64,000 nt of DNA from Bacteroidota bacterium (GTDB lineage: Bacteria > Bacteroidota > Bacteroidia > Bacteroidales > Lentimicrobiaceae). Below the pieces are notes generated by a model that saw only the letters and a program-made list of their open reading frames with translations, ran no database searches and was not told the origin of the DNA. Positions 23,301 to 31,399 of this stretch are shown here, one piece after another (positions within the stretch are counted from its first letter, which is position 1; the number at the start of each line of letters is the position of its first letter). The translations under genes and the position numbers were made by a program. Where the stretch lies: contig JAEZNO010000019.1 in assembly GCA_023441805.1 (NCBI GenBank), forward strand, positions 32,370-96,369, in the 5' to 3' direction.

Positions 23301-25860
23301 ACGTCAGCCGGTATCTATGATGCTGAGTAACTATGACAACTTTGAAAAAGGGAAAAAAGAGTTAGAAAACAGGATACTCGAGATTATTAAGTCCCGAGGT
23401 ATTGAAGTTGAAGACAAAGAAGTTATCAATATCAAATACGAAGACCTGGTTAAAGGTGTTAAAGCCCAGATAATAAACCAGGCTAATCTATCCTCCTATT
23501 CCAACGAAGAATTACAATTGCAAATTGATGTTCTCTTGCAACTTGAAAAGGCAGCTAAAATAGGCGCAGACCTTTCAGTCTTTGCAAGAGCTATTTCAAA
23601 TACCCTTGTCATGAGAAGTAAGCCCTCAGACTTTCAGGCAACCATTGATGACTGGAATCAAATTGGACATATTATTCATGATAATGGGGATCTTCTTATA
23701 AAGTCTTATGACAAGAAGTTCTCTTTTGATTTGACCAATCTTTTTAAGAATGTTCCGCATTTGGCTCAAGCCTATAGGATATTCGAAAAGACAAAAGCAT
23801 TGCTTCAGTCTTCAATATTTAAATACAATCAAAACGTTGAAAAATTTCTCAATGACCTTCCGGTAAATTTTAGATTTGATAGGCAATCAGCTGAAAATTT
23901 CAATAAACTCAGAGAAGAATTTGTGAAGTTCATTGCTTCATCAATCTTACCTGAATATAGTAAATCTATTACTATAGGCACCGGCGCCAATTCAATTCTG
24001 TTGAATGGGTATGACGCATTTCAGCAAGATTTTGCACTGAAAATAAGAGCAATTCAGAATGCAGGTATTGAAAACAAATTTATCAAGAAAATAGCTGTAC
24101 ATGAGTCAAGATCGCAGACTATTAACCCACGATTGTACCTAACCTTCCATCCAAGTTCAAACATGGATTATTCCGAATTACTTGAATTGGAAGATGAATT
24201 TGAAGCACTTGCCTATATCAAATTCGATTTGAATAAAAATGGAGAATATGTAGCTAAAGAGGTAGACAACAATTATGAAATTGTCGGTGGCTATAGCCCA
24301 CTTCAGAGAGATTTTGTTAATTATGCCTTGATTTCAAATGGCTTAAGTTTCTCAGCTTCAAATTATAATTCAATTCTCCCTCTTAAATTGATAAAAGAAT
24401 ACTCGGAGAGAATTGACAGAGCATTTGAAAGATACAAGGATCCAGTAGAACTAAGTAAAATCCGTGATATTTTCCTTGTTTCTTTGGCAGCAAATCATGC
24501 TGAAAAGCTTCCTATTATCAATAAGAAGAAATATAGTCCATTAACAGTCAATGGTAAAACTCGGGGCAGAATTTATAATGGTGTCTATTATGATCTCGGG
24601 TTTGAATTAAGAGTCGAAACCAATGAGGATGGAAGAATTACAGATCCCGACCCCAATTTCAAAGAAGCCCCTGAAGTCATCCAGCATTTCAAATCTCAAG
24701 AACCATATATCAGAGTATTTACCAATAATGAATCTATTTCAAATGGATTACGAAAGATAGCATTGTACAAGAAAATTGGTAAAAGCTTCAATGGAATTAA
24801 TAAATATCATCTAACTGAAGAAGCCAGAAAAGGTAAATACCACATACAAACCAAATTCCCGAAGGAAATACTTACTCTGAGAGTAAAGAATAATAAATTA
24901 AAGACCTATAAAATACCAGTAAGTATACCTGATATAACTCCCGGTATGAATATTCGGCTTTTTAACTATTCAGATCTATATAATGAATTTCCAGTACAAA
25001 TACAAGTAGCCGGAATTGATAAAGGATTTATGACAGTTGAACCTGTAGAACTGCCGAAAGAAACTATAGAAGTTGGTGTTCAGACGGGTTTGAGAGAATT
25101 AAAACCTGAGAAACCAAGTACTTTTTCTGTCGATCCAGGGGATTACACATTAGATGAGATTATTGGCTCAATTGACTATATGACTGAAAACCAAAGGAAT
25201 GTAATTAATATTCTTAAAACGTATGTGCATCCTCAAATTGGCATCACTTTAAAGGAATCATTAGACAAAGGTTTTGGTAGCTATGGACGACTTGAAAATG
25301 GGAAAATGGGCATTGCTTTGAGTAAAAACACAAACAATGCCGCGCAAACTCTAATTCATGAAATGGTTCATGCCAGCACCGCTAATATTATCAACTCTTT
25401 CTACTTGAATTCAAGTGTACTGACTGATAAACAAGTTGAAGCTATAGCAAACCTGATAGAGATCTATGACCTTGCTAAAGGTCAGTTAAGTCTTCATAAA
25501 GAATACGGCTTTACAGATATTCATGAGTTCCTGGCTGAAGCATTTTCGAACCCCGAATTTCAGGCTAAATTGAATTCATTTACTGTCAAAAACGAAACTT
25601 TATGGCAAAAAATATTACGTGCAATTGCTGAACTATTCTTAACAGAAGATATCTTAAAGTACTTCGGATTGAATAAAAACTCACGTACTGCACTGGCTTT
25701 CACTATTCAGAATGCAATGGTTCTAATGGAAGAAGAATATAAAACTCATGGAGTTGTATCCATTAGTGAAACTGCCTATTCAGATTACATTTCTGTCATC
25801 AATAAGATGTCGGAAATATCAGATTATGAAGTTGATAACCGTATAAAACAATGTGAATAA
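17368..25860 (+). CDS. Giant virion RNA polymerase with two zincin-like metallopeptidase motifs (giant 2 of 3)
   Basis: A 2830-aa protein. DFDVD at 1490-1494, in the context HGSDFDVDSLF, matches the catalytic aspartate loop of crAss-like phage single-chain RNA polymerases (family of phi14:2 gp66, related to QDE-1-type polymerases). Near the N-terminus HEVFH (104-108) followed by EELMAD (143-148) fits a zinc peptidase HExxH plus downstream acidic ligand; near the C-terminus HEMVH (2664-2668) followed by HEFLAE (2719-2724) fits a second one. The metallopeptidase parts could mature this or neighbouring giants, which is inference. The stop overlaps the next start by one base (TAATG). The polymerase call is strong on motif and context; the limits of the polymerase core cannot be set by eye. 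Confidence 0.75.
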   Translation: MGNCVYVFEGKRYTPEMFWQAVRSGKLPVTKQLQLGKEISIKEAEDYIKHVFGYLNPSTFRFVEQHILYSLSKPHEYLVGLTEDGITNFLKFDDGTTREWILRHEVFHTIFNYYLTDEQRRNRIADFKQLFPEHVGKDDVQIEELMADMFQDYSQKTFEFKDTRTPLKKFFDAILEFFKLKKPIRNSIEELYRAIDNGTFRNAQRLDRGYLRRTLKTDIRKYDIDEYRWAIDKLKEIYEKLHNDSREAIATHEMIKELSKHIQYFAKHHPDPEIKASYQHMLELNDKGEIHLKTLLEDAFPDLRIKHVTQITVADDNTIIDDDDVFSEDSEEVSLKDEIAQFDQIDYEKKLSDEVKSFLSYIVIPEKDGMIMSPRNAFFIVAKIFEGISFEMTGNYNEDKLIEAINRRIAELAGGHLDKMSGEPIIPNVYYKAVGKKIIDLIKDSLGIRYEIENGKVIPKGYATLHPSIKDHRKLRAGNETTFYLLKEDQINKHYNQAELELNVPKENKFTWAQLEELRGKQVTAYEFVEWVAEQTGLTKEQVTAVYKQEQARNRLAEIYNLFGSFYHKNLYVGERENNYGLFSFKYFKAQTQGAHLSFRAQIYQKFKENFVINDIPRSIFNVKFSADPNRRRTELAEFLKSLQISNIEEIIKISSNKEILTMCDSFQLIYQDVKDRLGKPIPRQKTKTTTTANNDIQNVVVTRDNVQEGDSTADYEIEKSDEINEDQDEQVYTMAHILDNYNGGINMLASKMSAVEGMQTSSSVKAADGKKMYLFTLASQAHSVLRQLMGKGLEKFPHLSLEGSLKHNRFIKNIQITDIIDHDGTKLFDEYVKSYDNETPNDWLARNLNTTFLDYLSTHDTKSSKKKYIQYFFTMDRKRLTGVETYLRTPAQIKDDIRDILTMMAERPDITGLKDYNRNSTLNFAVLDQLATTSEEAKAFLTNMRSEKITDTLVTGIYNQMQKNADQFAQHLIDQEFVPSMNLNKATKALIDNGYIDTRGLETISERIKNKGNEIFEGKAPKSQGGNYKTTFEDVVLASRVYYINHYVNSYLLNQTITGDYAFFGNGGALLKRMDKIFGPGSKGLVNNRLGMKEKFKLLIVTNPKVTVGGKEGTEFDYFNELFEGFPIFEESFDHWDGQGFMTPERAEELRKGFGRAAHMGTIFKPIHYEVVEKEVAGKKIHVPVMVKYSSVELTDELVDTFPKLKKVRDNMRRNAIGEMVFSSAIKVGTPVSDSRFDAARMLNEDIVFSAEDLQSFNFYDLSNRNYRIQLNPMHRVDTTVAYPSQLIYFLQALADSINIEEAQKIYEDMAKIMKLSSDKLFENIKSGEDVRRLLLSKEFSKENERLKEALQAGVSVNFPQLNNNAIMTLISHINRETTKIRFDGSKLILQADYGVGTKRQNKNGELVDDRFRFIKNTDGSYYAECIISSEYQNLALIGDYLSTDIFGFRIPSSELHSAIPLKVVGYHNSPNTNSIITARELVAIHGSDFDVDSLFVIRRSNYSGVRELSFGKRLLYQLLNKEMDEFFAEASKLKLTESEKALLEKYKELTNQIKSKFDESPTSAPITAQEIELEYQSYIRLPNWSPKAKKDIIRIDISNFDDDRARDEFAAFAGYKREGMSWQDTTRAEADARSIIFIRSELAKSLKNVYEKISSKKKFLSTKSEYEQKVIKSIQNKIPVGYNMVDSKLELDENFELYLDDLRSKFTDNKTREIIDSIHIKYLKNRIIEGMIRFTTNPKNRKRMMSPIMMSIFNGKDSSGKFEEGTIFRLFEDLGISFDKNYDLTDVEGNLKAFKNVFEGNSMVGKFANGMKAIAYVLRAAGKRGKEYDAAFMAIRDIDNAIEGYNHSINTARQVNDVEKIEDLESKLNTLTEERKAALTNLKEIHTKVTNTSAIIAEPLVFDGVDYSHISEAELDIEGKPTGRSIWTILDALLNSSIDNLKEQILPALNISDKTFKSWMGMIASGVNLKTVSLMSRQPVSMMLSNYDNFEKGKKELENRILEIIKSRGIEVEDKEVINIKYEDLVKGVKAQIINQANLSSYSNEELQLQIDVLLQLEKAAKIGADLSVFARAISNTLVMRSKPSDFQATIDDWNQIGHIIHDNGDLLIKSYDKKFSFDLTNLFKNVPHLAQAYRIFEKTKALLQSSIFKYNQNVEKFLNDLPVNFRFDRQSAENFNKLREEFVKFIASSILPEYSKSITIGTGANSILLNGYDAFQQDFALKIRAIQNAGIENKFIKKIAVHESRSQTINPRLYLTFHPSSNMDYSELLELEDEFEALAYIKFDLNKNGEYVAKEVDNNYEIVGGYSPLQRDFVNYALISNGLSFSASNYNSILPLKLIKEYSERIDRAFERYKDPVELSKIRDIFLVSLAANHAEKLPIINKKKYSPLTVNGKTRGRIYNGVYYDLGFELRVETNEDGRITDPDPNFKEAPEVIQHFKSQEPYIRVFTNNESISNGLRKIALYKKIGKSFNGINKYHLTEEARKGKYHIQTKFPKEILTLRVKNNKLKTYKIPVSIPDITPGMNIRLFNYSDLYNEFPVQIQVAGIDKGFMTVEPVELPKETIEVGVQTGLRELKPEKPSTFSVDPGDYTLDEIIGSIDYMTENQRNVINILKTYVHPQIGITLKESLDKGFGSYGRLENGKMGIALSKNTNNAAQTLIHEMVHASTANIINSFYLNSSVLTDKQVEAIANLIEIYDLAKGQLSLHKEYGFTDIHEFLAEAFSNPEFQAKLNSFTVKNETLWQKILRAIAELFLTEDILKYFGLNKNSRTALAFTIQNAMVLMEEEYKTHGVVSISETAYSDYISVINKMSEISDYEVDNRIKQCE

Positions 25861-28800
25861 TGGCAAGCTGTCCTAACAAAAATCATGAAGAATGGAAACA
25901 CATGATACAGCTTCTTGGTGAACAGGAAGCATACCGTGCTTTTATTGCCAATGGTGAGCAATTATTAAGCATTGCTGATACAGTTCGATTAGCAGCCTCT
26001 ATTCGTAATAAGCATTATCAATCCAATCTTACTGAGAAGCTTAAGCAGGATAATAGGATGACTGAAAAGCCCGATAATTCAGATCCAAATAGTACTTATC
26101 GTAAGGGACTTATTTCAGTCGGTCGTCTAACCTCGAAAATTCTTCCTAAATTCTTCATTAGGGAACTAAAAGAAAAAGATGCTTCACCGGGAGAAATGAA
26201 AGCAAATTTCTTTTGGGATAATAACAATATAAATCCTGATGAAAAACTTAATATACTTGGTCAACCGACAACCAGAGCTGAATTTGTAAAGCATTGGGAT
26301 TTAATAGTAGAACAATCCCGGGTAAAAGGGACTATTTTACACTTAATGCTTGAGAGAACCTGGACTAAGGATGAAACCCGCAGAGCTGAAATTACTGATA
26401 AGATTTCAGACATTGCAGCTCAAGTGGGTATAATTAATGCTGAATCAGGGTTTGAATGGGTTAAAAATCCAGAAACTTTAAAGAAAGCTATTCGCATTCT
26501 TGGTATAAATATTTTCGATGAACCAGATCCTTCAAAGAGAGATGAAATTCTTCCGGAACATACTATTGTGAGTGAGCTTCTTGGATTTGGCGCAACAATG
26601 GATATGTTTGTTGCACACGCTGATGGGTTATATTCAATAGTGGAACTTAAGACAGGTCGTACATTTGGTGAAAGAATTTTTAACCGCTTGATGAAATATG
26701 GAGACCAGACTATAGGTATAACAGATAATGCCCGTGAACATGCTAAACTCCAGGTAATGTTACAGGCATTTGCCCTTAAGGTTGAAAATCCTGAGATACA
26801 GTTTAGAAATCTTTTCGTTCATTGGATACCTGACAGCTTTTATGCAACAATTGATGATCCGAATAAAGCAGTTGAAGTTCAGGCTTATTTGAAAATGATT
26901 GAGGATTATTATAAGAATGAGGAACCGGAAGTTTATAAGAAAATTCTTGAAAAGTCTCCTGATGCTTTTAATTCAATTTATTACAGTAACGCAAGTACAA
27001 AACTTGCAAATGAAATTGCAAAAGACTCAAGACCTATTGATAACATTATTGAGGATAAATTATTGAAACTAAAACTGCTCAGAAATGCAGGGCAAAACGT
27101 TTATAACCAGAAAGAGATAGCTAAGCTCACATCGGACATTGCAATGCTTGTCAAAGATTCTTCGATGGATTTTCGCATGTCCGGTGAATTACTTGCCTTA
27201 TCAGAGGATATGGAATTATCCACTTACAAGAAATGGCTTGGGAATAAAGGAGATGTCCATAATCCATTAATTCAACTATTTGCAAGATTTCTTTCAGATC
27301 GTACACAGGAGATGGAAGAAGATTACAATAAGAAGTTCAGGACATTCCAATCTCTTCTGAAAGCCGTTAAAGATGAATACATGGCAGGTAAAGCCAGTAA
27401 CATTGTAGATACCGTAACCAATGGAGGATTGAATTTTATTAATACCGAGCGGTTTTATGAGTTCATGTGGAAAGAAGGACGGTTTATAACTGAAAAAGAT
27501 GCAGAATGGAATACCTTGACTTTAACCCAGAAAAAATTTGTCAAGTATACTAATGATATTCTCGAACAAAGCTTGAATGAAGCCTTCGATATGCCTGAAC
27601 GTAAGAATGTATACAACGGAAAAATAGAAACTTACCGTGATATATATCAGAAAGAACATCCTGCTTATAAGCAGGAATACGGGTTTGCACCCAAAGTTCC
27701 TGCCAAAGCCGGAGAACTTTTCCAACGTTATGGATTCGGACAACAATTCAGAGAAGCATGGAAAGAAGCTGCTATTGAACGGTATACAGAAAGCTTTTAT
27801 AATCAGAATAATAAAGTAGTCGGTTTGCCTATTAAGTATTTAGGTAATCCCACTATTGAAGCTAAGGGATCTTACACTAAGAATGTGGAAGTAATATTTG
27901 ACTTATTTGTTCGTGGTATTACTCGAAAAGTGTATCTTGATGATGTATATCATCTTGGATATGGTCTGAGAGATATTATGGCGATGTATGCTGACCCAAA
28001 AGACCAGAGAAAATACTTCGAGAATTCAATTGATTTCATAGAACATCGCATTACTTCTGACATTTTATCACAAAAAAGAGAGTCTAAAATGGCTCGAAAG
28101 TCATTGAAGATTGGTGGAAGGGATATTAATGTTGACCAGGTGATTCGAGGAGCAAAACATGCTACATCCTGGTCAACAATGTGGTTAAAACCAATCCAGG
28201 GAACTGCAAATACCATATTCACATGGCTTGTAACAGCAAAAGAATCTGTAGTTGGATCCATATCAGGTTCAATGGGAATAGGGGCTGATTTTACTTTTAA
28301 GGATTTTATGAATGCTCATGCTGATTGGAAGGATATGCAATTAGCTGCTGCGCAAGGAAAATTAAGGGAAAACAAAACTTTCCTTATGCTTCGAAAACTT
28401 AGATTCTTACCTGATAACTTTGATTATGCTTCCCGGGATGATGACTATATAACTAAAACAAATCGTTGGTTTTCAGAATCCACAATGTACATGTTCCATA
28501 CGATGGGTGAAGAATGGAATGCTACCCTTATGATGGTAGCTATGATGAGAAGAATGAAACTGAAAAATGGGACTTCAATCTGGGATAATTATAAGGTGCA
28601 GGATGTTGATGCAGGAAATGGTGTATTCTATAAAGATGTTGTATGGACAGGAGGCATAAGAGGATTAATTGAAAAGAAAATAGGCGATAAGAAAATTTAT
28701 ACGCCACTTGAAGGATTGGATAGCCATGAAATTGAACTAATGAAAAGAGTATATCAAAAAACTCATGGAGGTTATCGTAAAGATGAGCGTGTTATGATGG

Positions 28801-29549
28801 ATATGTATGCAGTTGGAGAAGCTTTTCTTCAGTATAAAAAATATCTGCCTGCTACTCTTGATAACCTATTTGGTTCAAAGGGAATGGACACTTATCTTGG
28901 TGAATGGCTGATTCAGGAAAAAGAAGTAGAAGGTAAAAAAATAGATGTGTATGAATGGCATCAACGTCAAATGGAAGGGCGATTTCGGGTACTTTACAAA
29001 TGGTTACTTGCAACATCCTATATTGGAGGACTTGCCTACAAAGCTTTAGGTGGTAAAGACTCTATTGAGAACTATAATTGGGATAGCTTATCACCTGAAC
29101 AAAGGCGTGGACTATTAAATATTCTTGTCACTGCTTCAGCATGGGGTGCAATGCTTATCGGATATTTCGCAGCCTTTGGTGGCGATGATGAAGATGATCC
29201 TTATAAAAAGACTACTAAACGTATCATTGATAACTTTTCTCAACAATACAATATATATGATATGCTTAGGGCAATGCGTAATCCGGCAGCATTTGTAACT
29301 AAGGCATATAATACAATTGGCGGAATGAGTCAGATGATGGTAGCTTCAGCATACTACATAACAGGAGATACTTCCAAAGGTGGCGGAGCATTTACTCAGA
29401 GGGGTGATTTTAGAGGATGGAACGTGACTCAAAAGAATATTCCTTTTATGGCCTCAATCTATGATATACGTAAATTTTTAGAAGGTGCTATTGAAAGCAC
29501 TGATGATATAGGCGGTCGCTGGGTTGGAACATCCGGAAGATTATTTTAA
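25860..29549 (+). CDS. Giant virion protein with RecB-type PD-(D/E)XK nuclease domain (giant 3 of 3)
   Basis: A 1229-aa protein that closes the late block. Residues ~140-330 contain a RecB/Cas4-like nuclease: GTILH (His161), ATMDMF (Asp248), VELKTG (Glu262, Lys264) and a downstream helix with HAKLQVMLQAF supplying the conserved Gln. The middle (330-1040) is helical and of unknown fold. Near the C-terminus there are two hydrophobic segments (about 1050-1070 and 1085-1105) separated by an SPEQRRGL loop and followed by an acidic GGDDEDDP stretch, so this end may contact the membrane during delivery. The gene overlaps the polymerase giant by one base, implying coupled translation. Nuclease target is unknown; host DNA breakdown or recombination are both possible. 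Confidence 0.65.
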   Translation: MASCPNKNHEEWKHMIQLLGEQEAYRAFIANGEQLLSIADTVRLAASIRNKHYQSNLTEKLKQDNRMTEKPDNSDPNSTYRKGLISVGRLTSKILPKFFIRELKEKDASPGEMKANFFWDNNNINPDEKLNILGQPTTRAEFVKHWDLIVEQSRVKGTILHLMLERTWTKDETRRAEITDKISDIAAQVGIINAESGFEWVKNPETLKKAIRILGINIFDEPDPSKRDEILPEHTIVSELLGFGATMDMFVAHADGLYSIVELKTGRTFGERIFNRLMKYGDQTIGITDNAREHAKLQVMLQAFALKVENPEIQFRNLFVHWIPDSFYATIDDPNKAVEVQAYLKMIEDYYKNEEPEVYKKILEKSPDAFNSIYYSNASTKLANEIAKDSRPIDNIIEDKLLKLKLLRNAGQNVYNQKEIAKLTSDIAMLVKDSSMDFRMSGELLALSEDMELSTYKKWLGNKGDVHNPLIQLFARFLSDRTQEMEEDYNKKFRTFQSLLKAVKDEYMAGKASNIVDTVTNGGLNFINTERFYEFMWKEGRFITEKDAEWNTLTLTQKKFVKYTNDILEQSLNEAFDMPERKNVYNGKIETYRDIYQKEHPAYKQEYGFAPKVPAKAGELFQRYGFGQQFREAWKEAAIERYTESFYNQNNKVVGLPIKYLGNPTIEAKGSYTKNVEVIFDLFVRGITRKVYLDDVYHLGYGLRDIMAMYADPKDQRKYFENSIDFIEHRITSDILSQKRESKMARKSLKIGGRDINVDQVIRGAKHATSWSTMWLKPIQGTANTIFTWLVTAKESVVGSISGSMGIGADFTFKDFMNAHADWKDMQLAAAQGKLRENKTFLMLRKLRFLPDNFDYASRDDDYITKTNRWFSESTMYMFHTMGEEWNATLMMVAMMRRMKLKNGTSIWDNYKVQDVDAGNGVFYKDVVWTGGIRGLIEKKIGDKKIYTPLEGLDSHEIELMKRVYQKTHGGYRKDERVMMDMYAVGEAFLQYKKYLPATLDNLFGSKGMDTYLGEWLIQEKEVEGKKIDVYEWHQRQMEGRFRVLYKWLLATSYIGGLAYKALGGKDSIENYNWDSLSPEQRRGLLNILVTASAWGAMLIGYFAAFGGDDEDDPYKKTTKRIIDNFSQQYNIYDMLRAMRNPAAFVTKAYNTIGGMSQMMVASAYYITGDTSKGGGAFTQRGDFRGWNVTQKNIPFMASIYDIRKFLEGAIESTDDIGGRWVGTSGRLF

Positions 29550-29596
29550 AAACAAAACATAACTCGACCTAATTATAAAAAAATTTGTCCTTGGAT

Positions 29597-29635
29597 TGAA
29601 AAAAAATCCCGATAGGCAATAATCCTACCGGGATT
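29597..29635 (-). terminator. Rho-independent terminator of the Lrp-like gene
   Basis: AATCCCGATAGG (29605-29616) pairs with CCTACCGGGATT (29624-29635) with one mismatch around a 7-base loop. On the minus strand the stem is followed by a run of eight T. It lies between the convergent late block and the Lrp-like gene and would stop leftward transcription before it enters the late genes. Confidence 0.75.
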
Positions 29636-29661
29636 CCGTATTCACATTTAAACAATAAATA

Positions 29662-30150
29662 TTATAAATTGTCATTCTCATCAAGAATTAGTAAAGAATT
29701 TTTACAAATACTTCCTAACTCTGTTGTTTCCAGATCTAAAATATCCAATCCTTTAACTAATTCATTGAGTGCTTCATTGAATTCTTCTTCCGATCTATTC
29801 AAGAAATGAAGAAGAAATCTTCTTGAATTAATAACGGCAAATTTTGCCTTAAATTTTGCGCATTGAAGTACATACTTCATTGCATTAACCCTTTTCAGAA
29901 ATTCGTCCTCTGAATTGCCAGAAATAGTGATAGTGGCAACATTATAAAGCTGATATCCAAAAAAGGCTAAGTTCACTTCTGCTCTATAGGTTTTGAGTAT
30001 TTGATTACTCCATAATTTTTGAACCCTCACTAATGTTGGACCGGGGGATAGTCCTATTTGTTCCGCTAAATCTTTGTTCGTTACAGCGGCATTTTGCTGA
30101 AGTCTATTGATGATTTGAATATCAATAGGATCGACTACTTTCTTTTTCAT
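29662..30150 (-). CDS. Lrp/AsnC-family transcriptional regulator
   Basis: A 162-aa protein, the usual Lrp/AsnC length. Residues ~8-60 form the AsnC-type helix-turn-helix (DPIDIQIINRLQQNAAVTNK, then DLAEQIGLSPGPTLVRVQKL), followed by YRAEVNLAFFGY leading into a divergent RAM-like alpha/beta sensor domain (~70-150) that normally binds amino acids and drives oligomerisation. It is transcribed alone, with its own promoter-like element upstream and terminator downstream, exactly between the leftward early and rightward late modules. That position suggests a switch controlling late genes or lysogeny rather than amino-acid metabolism; this is inference. Lrp-type regulators are unusual phage genes, so capture from a host is possible. 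Confidence 0.8.
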   Translation of the reverse strand: MKKKVVDPIDIQIINRLQQNAAVTNKDLAEQIGLSPGPTLVRVQKLWSNQILKTYRAEVNLAFFGYQLYNVATITISGNSEDEFLKRVNAMKYVLQCAKFKAKFAVINSRRFLLHFLNRSEEEFNEALNELVKGLDILDLETTELGSICKNSLLILDENDNL

Positions 30151-30191
30151 CGAAGTGACGGTTGGTTTAACTTGATGTTGATAATTATTTG

Positions 30192-30218
30192 CAAACTTAT
30201 ACAGAATTTTGTTTTAAA
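30192..30218 (-). promoter_or_regulatory. Promoter-like element upstream of the Lrp-like gene
   Basis: On the minus strand, TTTAAAACAAAATTCTG is followed by TATAAGTTTG. TAAGTTTG (30199-30192) fits the Bacteroidota -7 box TAnnTTTG exactly; a clear -33 TTTG at the right spacing is not seen. The block ATTCTGTATAA recurs upstream of other leftward phage genes (49971, 51348, 51564), so it may be a phage-specific promoter or operator. The leader to the ATG at 30150 would be about 35 bases. Confidence 0.5.
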
Positions 30219-30282
30219 TAGTTGAACGCAAACATAAAATTAGTTTAAAAAGTTCTGATTCCCATATACAAATTTTAATAAA

Positions 30283-30310
30283 GTCCCCCTAATCTTCCGA
30301 ATAAGGGGAC
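30283..30310 (-). terminator. Terminator of the UDG-fold gene
   Basis: GTCCCCCTA pairs with TAAGGGGAC (one C-A mismatch) around a ~9-base loop, 20 bases after the stop of the UDG-like gene. On the minus strand the stem is followed by an AT-rich tract (TTTATTAAAA). It separates the early operon from the Lrp-like gene. Confidence 0.65.
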
Positions 30311-30331
30311 ATAAAAAATAACGAAACTGCA

Positions 30332-31399
30332 CTACCATTTAATATTTTCAGTACCTTTGTTCTTTAAATATCCATTTGTTTGAGAAAAGTGCTTGCAACC
30401 ACTAAAAATTGAACTACCATCTATGGGGATTTCATCAGGTGTTTTCAAAATCAGGTTATTTGACACAACTTCATTGCTAACTCTATTAAAGAAAAAATTC
30501 TGAGCTACTTGTCCCCATAATAGATACACTAAATGCTTCTTTTTGAATAAGAGTTGCAGAACTTCATTATTAAAAGTTTCCCAACCCCAATTAGTATGTG
30601 AACCAGGTCTGGAACCGACTGTCAAAGCAATGTTCAATAACAATACTCCCTGTTCAGCCCAACCGGTAAGATCATAATCCTGATTCAAATAGAATCCTGC
30701 ATAAACGTCAGCTTCAACTTCCTTGAATATCTCAGTTACAATTCGTGGCGGATAATCAGCAGTCGAAGAAAAAGCTAAACCATTAGCACCAGAGTCAATC
30801 AATGGCTCATCACCAAGAATGACTACTTTAGTATCCTCATAAGAGGTCAATCGAAAAGCATTAAAAACATCTTTCTGAGAAGGAAATACATTACCAGTCT
30901 TGCGTGCATTCTGAATTTTTGCAGATAATTCTTTCATGTATTCCTTAGCAAATTCCTTGTATAGAAGTTGTCCCCAGCTTTGTCCGAGTAGTCCGCACAC
31001 AGCTTGTTTAAGCTTATCGGCAAAGGATTGTTCCCAATGCTCTAATCCAACAACCACTTTATCATCAAGACCGGAAGAATTGAACTTACGCACTTTGCCA
31101 TGTGCTAAAGCCGTACTACGGTCAATTCGATAAATGATTTCATTAGTAATATACTCAACTTCATCTACTGCATAAAGGACAGTCCGGTTAATTGACCAAC
31201 CTTTGACTTTTCTTAATATATCTTTTTCATGCTCCTTTTTACGGTAGATTAACTTGTTGTTTTTCTGTATAATATGACCTATTATTCTCATTGGTTCGGA
31301 AGGCTTCTTTATGCTTACTTCGCCTGTTTCCGAATTGTAATTTATTTCTTCTCCTTGTTCGTTGAAACGGTTCAGAAGGGCTTCCAATTTGGTTGTCAT
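30332..31399 (-). CDS. Uracil-DNA glycosylase-fold protein, probably catalytically inactive
   Basis: A 355-aa protein. Residues ~100-350 follow family 1 UDG (Ung) from end to end: NGLAFS (206-211), WAEQGVLLLN (247-256), LLWG (293-296) and CKHFSQTN (335-342). However the catalytic motif GQDPYH is GDEPLI (196-201), replacing the water-activating Asp and the PYH loop, and the HPSPLS minor-groove loop is replaced by TPDEIP (320-325), losing the catalytic His. A ~95-residue N-terminal extension is unlike cellular Ung. A binding or scaffold role in replication is more likely than uracil excision, as with poxvirus D4 used as a polymerase processivity factor; this analogy is inference. Its start lies inside the upstream zinc-ribbon gene (161-base overlap). 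Confidence 0.8.
   Translation of the reverse strand: MTTKLEALLNRFNEQGEEINYNSETGEVSIKKPSEPMRIIGHIIQKNNKLIYRKKEHEKDILRKVKGWSINRTVLYAVDEVEYITNEIIYRIDRSTALAHGKVRKFNSSGLDDKVVVGLEHWEQSFADKLKQAVCGLLGQSWGQLLYKEFAKEYMKELSAKIQNARKTGNVFPSQKDVFNAFRLTSYEDTKVVILGDEPLIDSGANGLAFSSTADYPPRIVTEIFKEVEADVYAGFYLNQDYDLTGWAEQGVLLLNIALTVGSRPGSHTNWGWETFNNEVLQLLFKKKHLVYLLWGQVAQNFFFNRVSNEVVSNNLILKTPDEIPIDGSSIFSGCKHFSQTNGYLKNKGTENIKW

Noticed and set aside
10388..29549. Possible stop-codon recoding in the late genes, as in some crAss-like phages
   Set aside because: All three giant genes and the other late genes are open over thousands of codons in the standard code.
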